DNA from: Chitinophagales bacterium | GTDB lineage: Bacteria > Bacteroidota > Bacteroidia > Chitinophagales > Chitinophagaceae | DNA length: 64,000 nt | NCBI GenBank assembly: GCA_021323755.1 | Contig: JAJPKJ010000036.1 | Location: forward strand, 1 to 64,000 | Reading direction: 5' to 3' | Shown: piece after piece, positions 26,401 to 34,416 of the stretch | How positions within the stretch are numbered: the first letter of the stretch is position 1 | How the letters are laid out: every line of letters begins with the position of its first letter | Made by a program: the position numbers and the translations under genes | The notes under the pieces: generated by a model | Told to the model about the DNA's origin: nothing | The model's database searches: none | The model's input: the letters and a program-made list of their open reading frames with translations, nothing else

Positions 26401-26654
26401 TCAACATCAACAATGTTTCACTCAACGATACGCTAAAACTCGTTGTTATCAGCAATTTTGAAAATGCCAATGCTGCATTGACTTATATGGATCAGGCAAA
26501 GAAAGCCGCGCCAAGGGAGGTTATTCCGTGGTTGCCAGCAGATAAATATTCTTTCTTCATCATTACCGATGAGAATCTTGCAACATTAAAAACAAATAAG
26601 AACATCAACGACTACAAAAAATTCCTTTCATCGTATTTTCCCAGCAGATTTTAA
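23454..26654 (+). CDS. sprE: PorW/SprE-like T9SS lipoprotein or exported TPR protein
   Basis: A signal-like N-terminus ends at SG with Gln next, and the 1066-residue chain is helical with TPR-like repeats in its first 420 residues (for example AFYFRNTLDSAYITFQYVNY and AQEFYAKVIQHTYDPVLEVY). A Lys/Gln/Asp-rich coiled stretch follows (about 800-930), then a globular end (KPHNVAILITKVDQVYVTE). Order and size fit PorW/SprE, which links the T9SS outer-membrane translocon to its periplasmic parts and is needed for gliding and secretion. The start is GTG 23454. Two T9SS cargo genes lie in this window, consistent with the call. Confidence 0.78.
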   Translation: MNKPIYLLIIIFSVFFLDVSGQPTYSSLDITKPKKYENRTLGAEKTDTKKFKTPRHFLQNTITHYNYYYNANNKLNETLRRAKAQHKDNYDKLLSFYNYDLQTTAKDKRELDSIIYKSTSGILNHDLRNDWIDNLYMLMGKAFYFRNTLDSAYITFQYVNYVFAPKEEGGYDKPIGSNANLDEGGSALTISTQERKNVLKKVFSLPPSRNEAFIWQVKTFIARGQMGKASSLIQIIKHDPFFPARLQTDLDEVQAWWFYHENVYDSAAAYLQKALPNAVDREEQARWEYLIAQLYERNNEPLKAQEFYAKVIQHTYDPVLEVYARLYFIRQIKGTDEKLIAQNIAALVSMAKKDRYADYRDIIYYTAAQIELDQHNKTAAVGFLLQSVKYATPNSELRNKAFIQLGDIFYNDKKYKSAKSYYDSVNISDPSSIDSFNVFTDRKKALEKIVKQINIIERQDSLQRIAAMSAADRDAYIKKLVKALRKNQGLKDEDNGFVTGSYINNNAPPSLFNNANGDQGDWYFYNSSLKTRGYNDFKLKWGNRPNSDNWRVSSLIARAQRRVTAERDAGPDNAQNVNAEPAEITSKSLTDKLPLTPEKLKASNDSVENALFELGKAYMEELPDYYFAIDTYDSLLSRYANTHYREDALFNLYYCYKKIGDEINANRILKMLKDEFPSGRLTLLITNPDAVLHPDAITKSQATKSYEEIYTAFIEGRFDEALAKKQVADNVYGEKYWTPQLLFIEAVYFMHDRQDSAAKSMLALMIKKYTGTAMAEKAKSFLEVLNRRREIENYLTNLKIERAKDDSIVSIPDNIVYQKKDSSQKQNADDSVQIAKAKTNFRNLGINKQKQTDSAQSAVQKIKIDNVQVTKIKMNAQQLASLQHQTDSIENALKKLQQSKADSLQASLARAKMDSLKAAVQKLKSDSEQLTRSLPKMQFGFTFDPDKPHNVAILITKVDQVYVTETRNAFNRYDRENYYNKTININNVSLNDTLKLVVISNFENANAALTYMDQAKKAAPREVIPWLPADKYSFFIITDENLATLKTNKNINDYKKFLSSYFPSRF

Positions 26655-26795
26655 CATCTTGATCGCACAAAATCCTTATCATTAAATATTTAAGAAATTT
26701 TAATCATCATTAATTAATCCGGCTTATTTCTTTTGTTATTTTCGGGTAAGGTTTTTGATGTATTAAATCATCTCTTCAAAATATCCTTTCTAACT

Positions 26796-29207
26796 ATGAC
26801 TAAAGCCGTTCGTATTTTCTGGAGGATTTTTTTTATTGGATTAGCCATATTCATTCTTTTAATTGTACTGATCAATGTTGGCATTTTCGACAAATTGCCA
26901 TCATTAAAAGAACTTGAAAATCCTTCCATTATGCTTGCATCTGAAGTGTATGCAGATGATGGAACGCTGATGGGGAAATATTACAAAGACAAAAGCAATC
27001 GCAGTAATGTTGAGTACAAAGATATATCTCCAAATGTGGTGAATGCTTTGATTGCGACCGAAGATCATCGCTTTTATGAGCATTCTGGAATTGACGGATG
27101 GGGCGTCATCCGGGCCATCGTCAAGTTAGGCAGAGATGGCGGTGGAAGCACCATCACACAACAGCTGGCCAAGAATATGCTCGGACAAGGTTCGAAGAAT
27201 TTTGGCCGGCGTATGATCGAAAAACTCAAAGAGTGGATCATCGCCATTAAATTAGAAAGAAACTTTACCAAGCAGGAAATACTTGCATTATACCTTAATG
27301 CCGTTCCGTTTGGCGACAATGTATATGGCATTCGCAATGCATCAAGAACATTCTTTCAAAAAGAACCAGACCGGTTAAGTGTTGATGAAGCTGCAGTATT
27401 GATCGGCATGCTAAAAGGGAATAGAATTTATAATCCAAGAAAGAACCCAAAAGCCTCTATAGAAAGAAGGAATACGGTGATCAACAATATGGTTGAAAAT
27501 AATTTTCTTTCTGCAGATGATGCTGCTAAATACAAAGGAAAACCGATCGATCTCAGCAATTATAGAAAATTAGATGAGAACAACGGACTGGCTCCTTACT
27601 TCCGCGATTTTATCCGGGATGAATTGAAGAAATGGTGTAAAGAACATATTAATCCAGCCACTCATGAGCCATACAATTTATATGAAGATGGTCTACGTAT
27701 ATATACCACCGTTAATCCCCGCATGCAGGTTTATGCAGAAGAAGCAGTGGCGCGGCATTTACCCATAATGCAAAAAATGCTCGTTGCCCAGCCAAATGTA
27801 AAGAAAGGATTGGTTTGGAAAGATCACCAGAATTTATTGGAGGAATATATGCGCAATAGTGAAAGGTGGCAGAATATGGAAGATGATGGAATTGGTGAAG
27901 CAGACATCAAAAAAAGTTTTAAGGACCCAGTGCAGATGAAAGTTTTTTCGTGGAATGCAAAGCGCGAAAAAGATACGATTATGAGTCCGCTGGATTCCAT
28001 CAAATACACCCGTGAAATGTTGCAAACCGCATTTATGGCGATGGATCCGATGACGGGTGCAGTGAAAGCATGGGTTGGCGGAATTGATTTTAAGAACTAC
28101 AAATACGACCATGTAAATCTTAATACCAAACGCCAGGTTGGATCTGCCATTAAACCATTTTTGTATAGTCTGGCTATTGAAGATGCGGGTTTTACTCCCG
28201 AAACGCTTGTTCAAAATATGGCGCAATATTTCCCCGGCTCGGGAATGGTGCCCGCAAGAGGCATTTGTAAAGGCAATGGTGATACCGTAACAATGGCCAC
28301 TGCGCTCGCATACTCGCTGAACTGCGCTTCTGCATACATCATCAAACAAGTGGGGCCACAACGCTTCGCAGACTTCCTAAAACAAATAAATATTCCAACC
28401 AAGGTTGATCCATATCCCTCCATTGCATTGGGGACCTGTGATCTTTCTTTATTTGAAATGTTGTGGGGGTACAGCATGTTTCCTTCAAGCGGGTTCAGTA
28501 CCAAACCATATTATATTGCACGGATAGAAGACAAAAATGGAAATATTCTTGATCGTTTTGATACAGAAAGAAAGGAAGTGATAAGCCAAGGAACAGCTTT
28601 TACCATGTGCCGCATGATGCAGGGAACTGTTGATATTGGCACCGCTGCCGGATTACGTCAAAGGTTAGGCATAACCGAAATGGGCGGAAAAACAGGCACG
28701 ACCAATACCAATTCCGACGCATGGTTCATAGGTTATACCCCACAGCTATTGGCTGGCGTTTGGATCGGTTGTGATGACAGATTTATTAGCCTTGATGGAA
28801 GATTAGGTGAAGGTGGACATGCAGCGGCGCCCATCTGGGAATATTTTTTCGCAAAAGCATTGGCTGATAAAACGCTTGGATTAGAAAAACAGGTGAAATT
28901 TGTTCAGCCTGAAAATACAAGAATCGAAGGAACCTATGATTATGGAAACATCATCAGTAAGACGCCACCTCCCGGTGCGGAAGGAGCTGATGTCGGCAAT
29001 GGTAATGCTAATGATTATTTTGACACCAGCACACAAAGAATTCCTGTTGATTCAAAACTATCCAATGATGAAGAAAAGATTTTGAAAGAAGCCAATTCCG
29101 ATACAAAAAGTAAAAGAGACCTTAAATCCGATAATAAACAACCAGCCGATCATCAAACAAAAAAAAAGGGATTCTTTAAACGTCTTTTTGGAGGCAAGGA
29201 TAAATAA
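26796..29207 (+). CDS. mrcA: Bifunctional penicillin-binding protein 1A
   Basis: This class A PBP builds and crosslinks peptidoglycan. One N-terminal transmembrane helix (IFFIGLAIFILLIVLINVG) is followed by the glycosyltransferase 51 domain with ATEDHRFYEHSGID and GGSTITQQLAKN, then the transpeptidase domain with active-site SAIK in QVGSAIKPF, SLNCA as SxN, and KTGTT. A 66-residue polar, Lys-rich tail ends the 803-residue chain, normal for the family. ATG 26796 was chosen because it puts the basic MTKAVRIFWR before the helix. It follows PorW/SprE by 141 bases, and an intrinsic terminator closes the unit. Confidence 0.92.
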   Translation: MTKAVRIFWRIFFIGLAIFILLIVLINVGIFDKLPSLKELENPSIMLASEVYADDGTLMGKYYKDKSNRSNVEYKDISPNVVNALIATEDHRFYEHSGIDGWGVIRAIVKLGRDGGGSTITQQLAKNMLGQGSKNFGRRMIEKLKEWIIAIKLERNFTKQEILALYLNAVPFGDNVYGIRNASRTFFQKEPDRLSVDEAAVLIGMLKGNRIYNPRKNPKASIERRNTVINNMVENNFLSADDAAKYKGKPIDLSNYRKLDENNGLAPYFRDFIRDELKKWCKEHINPATHEPYNLYEDGLRIYTTVNPRMQVYAEEAVARHLPIMQKMLVAQPNVKKGLVWKDHQNLLEEYMRNSERWQNMEDDGIGEADIKKSFKDPVQMKVFSWNAKREKDTIMSPLDSIKYTREMLQTAFMAMDPMTGAVKAWVGGIDFKNYKYDHVNLNTKRQVGSAIKPFLYSLAIEDAGFTPETLVQNMAQYFPGSGMVPARGICKGNGDTVTMATALAYSLNCASAYIIKQVGPQRFADFLKQINIPTKVDPYPSIALGTCDLSLFEMLWGYSMFPSSGFSTKPYYIARIEDKNGNILDRFDTERKEVISQGTAFTMCRMMQGTVDIGTAAGLRQRLGITEMGGKTGTTNTNSDAWFIGYTPQLLAGVWIGCDDRFISLDGRLGEGGHAAAPIWEYFFAKALADKTLGLEKQVKFVQPENTRIEGTYDYGNIISKTPPPGAEGADVGNGNANDYFDTSTQRIPVDSKLSNDEEKILKEANSDTKSKRDLKSDNKQPADHQTKKKGFFKRLFGGKDK

Positions 29208-29241
29208 TTCGATCACTTCATAGTACAAACTCTATTAATTG

Positions 29242-29272
29242 AAAATCCGGCATAAACATGCCGGATTTTTTT
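29242..29272. terminator. Strong intrinsic terminator after PBP1A
   Basis: AAAATCCGGCAT (29242-29253) pairs with ATGCCGGATTTT (29258-29269) around loop AAAC, and the T run continues to 29272. The A run on the other arm allows use from the opposite strand as well, for the cargo gene ending at 29317. Confidence 0.85.
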
Positions 29273-29316
29273 AACCGTTCGTGAACCTATTATTATTGAA
29301 ACTCTACTTATTTGTA

Positions 29317-30678
29317 TTAATGCGCTATCACTAGTTTGCTTGTTTGTGTTGATCCATCTCCATTAACAACTCTGACGAGGTACATTCCCCTTGGATATTG
29401 GGAAACCTGGAAACTAACTGTACTTGCATTACCGCCAGCAACTTTTTGTTCTGCCAAAGTTTGTCCGGCAATATTGATGATCTGAACAGTTGTTTCTGAA
29501 TTTGCGGATTGAGCCAGGGAAATATTTACAAAATTCTGCGCCGGATTAGGAAAGAAACTTATCCCTTTTATCGCCGTGGTGCGCACAACTTTGATGTCTG
29601 AATAGCTAAAAGAATTATTAAGATCGACCATTTTTAAACGGTAATAAGAAACACCGCTTTCAGGATTAACATCAGTGAATGAATAATCAGTCACTATTGT
29701 TGAGTTACCTTTTGCAGAAACGCTTCCAACAGGTTCCCACACAGAACCATTTTGGCTGCGCTCGATTGCAAAATAATTTGAATTCACTTCCTGCTGAGTT
29801 GACCAAGAAACGATTACATTTTTGCCAGTAAAGCTTGCGCTGAAGTTTGTTAATGTTACAGGCAAAATACTTCCAGATCCTAATCCGCTGCCGTTCAAAG
29901 TAGCCGGGCCATAAACCAATGGGCTTTTACAACTATTGGGAAATGAACCTCCACAATTTAAAGTATTAGGGGTAGTTGAAATTGAAGTATTGGTAACTCC
30001 GGAATTATATGAACTCCAGTTAAAATAATAGTTATTGTTATTACCCAATGTAATCCCTGAATTATCATTGATAGTAAGGGTTGGGCCGTTCATTTTAACG
30101 TAAGCATTGCTTGTAGATAATCCATTCCCAATAAATATCTCACTTCCGTTCGATAAGTTGACCGGACCTGCATTTGCAAGCAGATAGGTATTATCATTAA
30201 AATTCAATGTACTTGCATTAATGTTTAATTGTCCGCCATTATTGAATAAATAAGCGCTATTATTAAAAGTAAATGTTGAGTTGGTGAGCGTAATTGCGGC
30301 GTCTGCGGTAATGTTACCGGTACCGGAAACCGTAAATTTTACATTTGTAAAAGTGTTGGTTGATGATTTCAATGTCAATACAACATTATTCATGGTAATG
30401 GTAGTGTTGCTGAAACTGCAACTCTGACAAGTAAAATTTTGTGTGATTGAGATATTGCCCCCGCTGAAAGTACAATCTGTACAAACAACGCTGGCCTGGT
30501 CGACAGTAAGTGTGACACCAGTGTTTATAGTGAAACTGCTTGGTTTACCGCTATTGGTTGGGTAATTTTTTGTTGACCATAAAGTGTTTGCAAGAATTGA
30601 GTAGCTTAAAGAAGATTGGGCAAAACTGCTGGTAAGCATTATTGCCATTAAGTTTACAAGGATAGTGATCTTTTTCAT
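29317..30678 (-). CDS. Secreted repeat protein with T9SS C-terminal sorting domain
   Basis: From ATG 30678 a signal peptide (MKKITILVNLMAIMLTSSFA, then Q) leads into about 220 residues of Asn/Thr/Ser-rich short strands, such as TVSGTGNITADAAITLTNST and FNNGGQLNINASTLNF, which look like a right-handed beta-helix. Two CxxC-type pairs occur early (VCTDCTF and TCQSCSF). A fibronectin-like region (VIVSWSTQQEVNSNYFAIER) precedes the type A sorting domain: FFPNPAQNFVNISL, then YPRGMYLVRVVNGDG, TSKLVIAH. It is therefore expected to be secreted or surface-attached by T9SS. The function is unknown. An in-frame TTG at 30684 would add two residues. Confidence 0.8.
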   Translation of the reverse strand: MKKITILVNLMAIMLTSSFAQSSLSYSILANTLWSTKNYPTNSGKPSSFTINTGVTLTVDQASVVCTDCTFSGGNISITQNFTCQSCSFSNTTITMNNVVLTLKSSTNTFTNVKFTVSGTGNITADAAITLTNSTFTFNNSAYLFNNGGQLNINASTLNFNDNTYLLANAGPVNLSNGSEIFIGNGLSTSNAYVKMNGPTLTINDNSGITLGNNNNYYFNWSSYNSGVTNTSISTTPNTLNCGGSFPNSCKSPLVYGPATLNGSGLGSGSILPVTLTNFSASFTGKNVIVSWSTQQEVNSNYFAIERSQNGSVWEPVGSVSAKGNSTIVTDYSFTDVNPESGVSYYRLKMVDLNNSFSYSDIKVVRTTAIKGISFFPNPAQNFVNISLAQSANSETTVQIINIAGQTLAEQKVAGGNASTVSFQVSQYPRGMYLVRVVNGDGSTQTSKLVIAH

Positions 30679-30989
30679 TTTCAAGTTTTTTAGGTACGAA
30701 TCGGTTTTTATTATTTTTCAATCTTGATGCCATGAATATACCATATTGTTTATCAAAAGATTATGCAAAATTGTTTACAATAGTTTTTCCTGATTTGGGA
30801 AAGAAAATAGAAGTTTTTGGAATTTTTCCAATTTTTGAAGCAGTAAAAATGCCATCAAACCGCTAAAAATTGTGGTATTGAACCTGCAGGATTTTCATGA
30901 TAGCCATGGCACGGTACTGTAAATAAGCGGGAACCTTACTTTTTTTCAAGTATTCAACGTATTTTAGAATTCTAATTGACAATATTTAG
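30679..30989. other. Intergenic region between divergent genes
   Basis: This gap of about 310 bases separates the T9SS cargo gene from the transglutaminase-like gene, so promoters for both directions are expected. It is AT-rich and has no perfect TAnnTTTG box, hairpin terminator or repeat. Nothing else was found. Confidence 0.4.
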
Positions 30990-31895
30990 TTGAAGAAGAC
31001 TTTCAAAATAATAAAACAGATTTTGGGGAACCTTTATTTCCTCACTTTTTTCAATGGCTTTTTAATAGCGTCACTTTTCTATCTAAGAACAGAATCGAAT
31101 TATGAGAATGAGTTGTTTCTAGCCATTCAGCATAATATTACTAAACAGATCAGTCCAAAAGACAATGAAGATTCAGTTGTTATTAAAGTGATGCATACCT
31201 GCCATACTTTGTTAAGCAATCGCTCATCTGTTTTCGAAAACGACGAATCACTCGATGGATTTAAGGTTGATTATATGCATCCGGCAACAATTGACCTGAT
31301 GACTGCAAAGGGTGCCTGTGGAAGTTATTCGATGGTTCTGGCAAGATTATTACAAAACTATAATTATCCTGTTCGCATCGGGCAAATGAAATCCGGTGGG
31401 GTTTTTGCCGCGCACAACATCATAGAAACACAAATAAATGGCAGATGGATCGTACTGGATCCGACGTTCAACTTATATTTCCTTACCCCTGATAATAAGC
31501 TGGCAACTTTTAATGATGTCAAAAACAACTGGAGTTTTTATAGCAAACAAGTTCCTGCAAATTATGACATGAAATATAAATATGATGATGTGCGATACAT
31601 GAATTGGGAGAAAATTCCCTTTATATTTCCTGCGGCAAAAAAAATATTCAGTTTCTTTTGGGGCAAAGAAAGGGTTGATAACTTCTGTTTAAGAGTTCAT
31701 TTCTTAAGAATGTATGATTTCTATTTTTATTTCGTCTTATTTATCTACATTCCAGTACTTCTTTTTACACTGAAAAGAATAATAAAAACAAAACTTTTCC
31801 CAACTTACGATACGCCGGTAACGCTCCGTAATATCGTGAAGTACATCAAACTGCGGGCATCGAACGAAAGCCTTAACAGAAGTGTGAATTCTTAG
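30990..31895 (+). CDS. Membrane-anchored transglutaminase-like protein
   Basis: The 301-residue chain has a hydrophobic segment at each end (LYFLTFFNGFLIASLFYL and FYFYFVLFIYIPVLLFTL) around a papain-like core: GACGSYSMVLARLLQNYNY with the likely catalytic Cys, AAHNIIETQINGRW with His and IVLDPTFNLYF with Asp. These match the transglutaminase-like (PF01841) pattern. A role in trimming or joining an envelope polymer is possible but unproven. The only good start is TTG 30990, giving MKKTF. It is followed by a Gfo/Idh oxidoreductase and a sugar transferase, suggesting an envelope polysaccharide setting. Confidence 0.65.
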   Translation: MKKTFKIIKQILGNLYFLTFFNGFLIASLFYLRTESNYENELFLAIQHNITKQISPKDNEDSVVIKVMHTCHTLLSNRSSVFENDESLDGFKVDYMHPATIDLMTAKGACGSYSMVLARLLQNYNYPVRIGQMKSGGVFAAHNIIETQINGRWIVLDPTFNLYFLTPDNKLATFNDVKNNWSFYSKQVPANYDMKYKYDDVRYMNWEKIPFIFPAAKKIFSFFWGKERVDNFCLRVHFLRMYDFYFYFVLFIYIPVLLFTLKRIIKTKLFPTYDTPVTLRNIVKYIKLRASNESLNRSVNS

Positions 31896-31976
31896 CAAGG
31901 ATATTCTTCGTTGATATTTACAAAGGCTTCCTTTTTTCTTAATGCCATATATTTGACAGGTAAATCTCTTAAACTG

Positions 31977-32894
31977 ATGATGAAAATAGGTGTTTTAGGC
32001 AATGGAAATTCAGCAAAGTCACATCTTGTCAATTGGAGTAAAATAGATAATGTTGAAATTGCGGGCTTTTATGAACCAACTCATTTAGTACCGCAAAAAA
32101 TATTTGAAGAGTTCTCAACCTTTCGATACTTAAATGCCGATCAGTTAATCGACTCTTGTGACCTGATCGATATAACAACGCCGGCTGATTATCATTATGA
32201 ATGGTGCGAAAAAGCCATTCGCAAAGGCAAGCATGTTTTTGCAGAAAGTACTTTAACTTATTCGGTAGAGGAAGTGAAACAATTGGTAAAACTGATTAAA
32301 GAGTCAAATGTAAAATTTCAAATAGGATACATTGAACGCTTTAATCCTGCCTTTGCCGTGTTGCAGCAACTTCATCCAAATCCAACTTACATTGAAGCGT
32401 ATAACACGACGGCATCCAAAGAAAATACGGGTTCCCAAAATACCATTCTTGATTTGATGAATTCAGACATTGATATCATATTATCAATTGTAAAAAGCGA
32501 TGTAAAAAATATTATCGCTACCGGTGTCAATGTAACGGCAAATGGCAATGATATTATCAATGCCCGCATCCAGTTTAATAATGGATGTGATGCAAATATT
32601 ACGGCGGGTGGAATTCTATCGGCACCGACCCATGAAATGCGTTTTTATGAGCCCGGAAAAATTATCGACATTAACTTTATCACCCGGAAAACAAAAACAT
32701 TTAATCAGGAGGATAACAACATTATTGAGCAGGGGTCTCCTGAAAACGGGGAAACGAACATGATGAAAATACAACTGGAAGAATTCAAAAATACAATTCT
32801 AAATAACGCATCCACTATTGCGACAGCCACTGATGGTTTCAAAGCAATGGAAATAACAAATCAAATTCTGCAAAAAATAAAGAACAGTCATTAA
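31977..32894 (+). CDS. Gfo/Idh/MocA-family oxidoreductase
   Basis: ATG 31977 (or 31980) gives about 305 residues starting MMKIGVLGNGNSAKSHL, a Rossmann nucleotide-binding motif of Gfo/Idh/MocA form. The following LIDITTPADYHYEWCEKAIRKGKHVFAESTLTY is the family's conserved core, with an unusual EST in place of the usual EKP. The C-terminal half is the substrate-binding alpha/beta domain (FNNGCDANITAGG). Such enzymes oxidise or reduce sugars and sugar nucleotides with NAD(P). The neighbouring sugar transferase suggests a nucleotide-sugar substrate for polysaccharide synthesis; the reaction is unknown. Confidence 0.82.
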   Translation: MMKIGVLGNGNSAKSHLVNWSKIDNVEIAGFYEPTHLVPQKIFEEFSTFRYLNADQLIDSCDLIDITTPADYHYEWCEKAIRKGKHVFAESTLTYSVEEVKQLVKLIKESNVKFQIGYIERFNPAFAVLQQLHPNPTYIEAYNTTASKENTGSQNTILDLMNSDIDIILSIVKSDVKNIIATGVNVTANGNDIINARIQFNNGCDANITAGGILSAPTHEMRFYEPGKIIDINFITRKTKTFNQEDNNIIEQGSPENGETNMMKIQLEEFKNTILNNASTIATATDGFKAMEITNQILQKIKNSH

Positions 32895-32910
32895 TAACTA
32901 TCAAGGATTC

Positions 32911-34329
32911 ATGCAAGCTGCTAAAAAGATTCATATCTCATGGTATATTTTAAGCGACTATTTAGCTGCTATAATAACATGGATCATTTTATATTTTACG
33001 CGACGCCTGTTGCTCGGCGAAGCGATCTTTATCAATGATCAGCTCTATCTCAACAACAGGTTCTGGCTTGGCATTACTATAATTCCAATCGGCTGGCTCA
33101 TGTTATTTACCTTGGTCGGTTCCTACAATTCATTATACAAAAAATCACGTTTAAAAGAATTCACCATCACTTTTATTTGCAGCCTGATCGGTTGTACAAT
33201 TCTTTTCTTTTCCATCGTAATCAATGATCCGCAAACAGATTATCGCTATTATTATAAAAGCTATTTCACTTTTCTTGCCGCGCAATTCTTCTTTACAGTC
33301 ATAGGAAGATTGATCCTGCTCAATATTGCAAAACATCAGCTGGAAAAAGGAAGAATAATATTCAACACCCTATTGGTTGGCAGTAATGCTATTGCTTCAA
33401 AAATTTTTAAAGAAACGAATGAAGGGTTGAAATCCATCGGCTATCATTACATAGGGTGCATTAGCAATGAACAAAACAATAAAAATGGCATCTCCAAATA
33501 TTTGAAACAGTTATCCAATATTAATGAGATAGAAAACACCATTGATAAAGAAAACATCGAGCTGGTGGTGATCGCAATGGAAAAAAAAGATAAAGAGCAG
33601 GTTGAAAAAATTGTCGAAAAACTTAGTCAGAAAGATGTTGAAATAAAAATAGCACCTGACATTTTGGATATATTATCCGGTTCGGTAAAGACCAATAATG
33701 TCTTTGGTGCAGTCCTTTCAGATATTCAAACAGAGTTAATTCCCGATTGGCAACAAAATCTGAAACGACTTATTGATATTAGCGTGTCAATCCTGGGTAC
33801 AATTATTTTATCACCACTAATACTGTACACCGCGATCCGGGTGAAATCATCATCCCCGGGATCAATCATGTATTCTCAGGAACGCATCGGTTATAAAGGA
33901 AAGAAGTTCATCATTTACAAATTCCGCTCTATGATACAGGATGCAGAGAAAAACGGACCCGCATTATCCTCTGTCAATGATGAGCGGATCACGACTTGGG
34001 GAAAAACCATGCGCAAATGGAGAATTGATGAATTGCCGCAATTCTGGAATATTCTTAAAGGCGAAATGAGTTTGGTCGGACCAAGACCGGAAAGGCAGTT
34101 TTATATAGACCAGATTATACAACAAACTCCTTATTTCAGGTATCTATTGAAAGTAAAGCCGGGGCTAACTTCCTGGGGAATGGTACAATTTGGTTATGCT
34201 GAAAATGTTGATGAAATGATTGAAAGAATGAAATACGACCTTATTTATATCGAAAATGTTTCTCTTGGGCTTGATCTCAAGATCATGGTACACACCCTGA
34301 GGATAATTTTTAGCGGAAAAGGACGTTAA
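32911..34329 (+). CDS. Polyprenyl-phosphate sugar phosphotransferase (WcaJ/WbaP type)
   Basis: This 472-residue membrane protein has four N-terminal helices (including WYILSDYLAAIITWIILYF and ILFFSIVINDPQTDYRY region), a central Rossmann-like soluble part (LLVGSNAIASKIF), a fifth helix (ISVSILGTIILSPLILYTAI) and the C-terminal bacterial sugar transferase domain. The catalytic region reads KKFIIYKFRSM, then RKWRIDELPQFWNILKGEM, SLVGPRPER. It transfers a sugar phosphate from a nucleotide sugar to undecaprenyl phosphate, starting a surface polysaccharide. It follows the oxidoreductase by 16 bases, so the two are probably co-transcribed. Confidence 0.9.
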   Translation: MQAAKKIHISWYILSDYLAAIITWIILYFTRRLLLGEAIFINDQLYLNNRFWLGITIIPIGWLMLFTLVGSYNSLYKKSRLKEFTITFICSLIGCTILFFSIVINDPQTDYRYYYKSYFTFLAAQFFFTVIGRLILLNIAKHQLEKGRIIFNTLLVGSNAIASKIFKETNEGLKSIGYHYIGCISNEQNNKNGISKYLKQLSNINEIENTIDKENIELVVIAMEKKDKEQVEKIVEKLSQKDVEIKIAPDILDILSGSVKTNNVFGAVLSDIQTELIPDWQQNLKRLIDISVSILGTIILSPLILYTAIRVKSSSPGSIMYSQERIGYKGKKFIIYKFRSMIQDAEKNGPALSSVNDERITTWGKTMRKWRIDELPQFWNILKGEMSLVGPRPERQFYIDQIIQQTPYFRYLLKVKPGLTSWGMVQFGYAENVDEMIERMKYDLIYIENVSLGLDLKIMVHTLRIIFSGKGR

Positions 34330-34416
34330 TTCTATGATATATCATTCTTCAAAAAATCTCATTTGTTGCTCACAGACCAACCATTGCTAATTGTTATTTT
34401 TGATAAAATACCTCAA

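Noticed and set aside
27834-28361. 175-codon open frame on the minus strand
   Set aside because: It is antisense to the PBP1A transpeptidase domain, and its His/Cys-rich composition is typical of a shadow frame.
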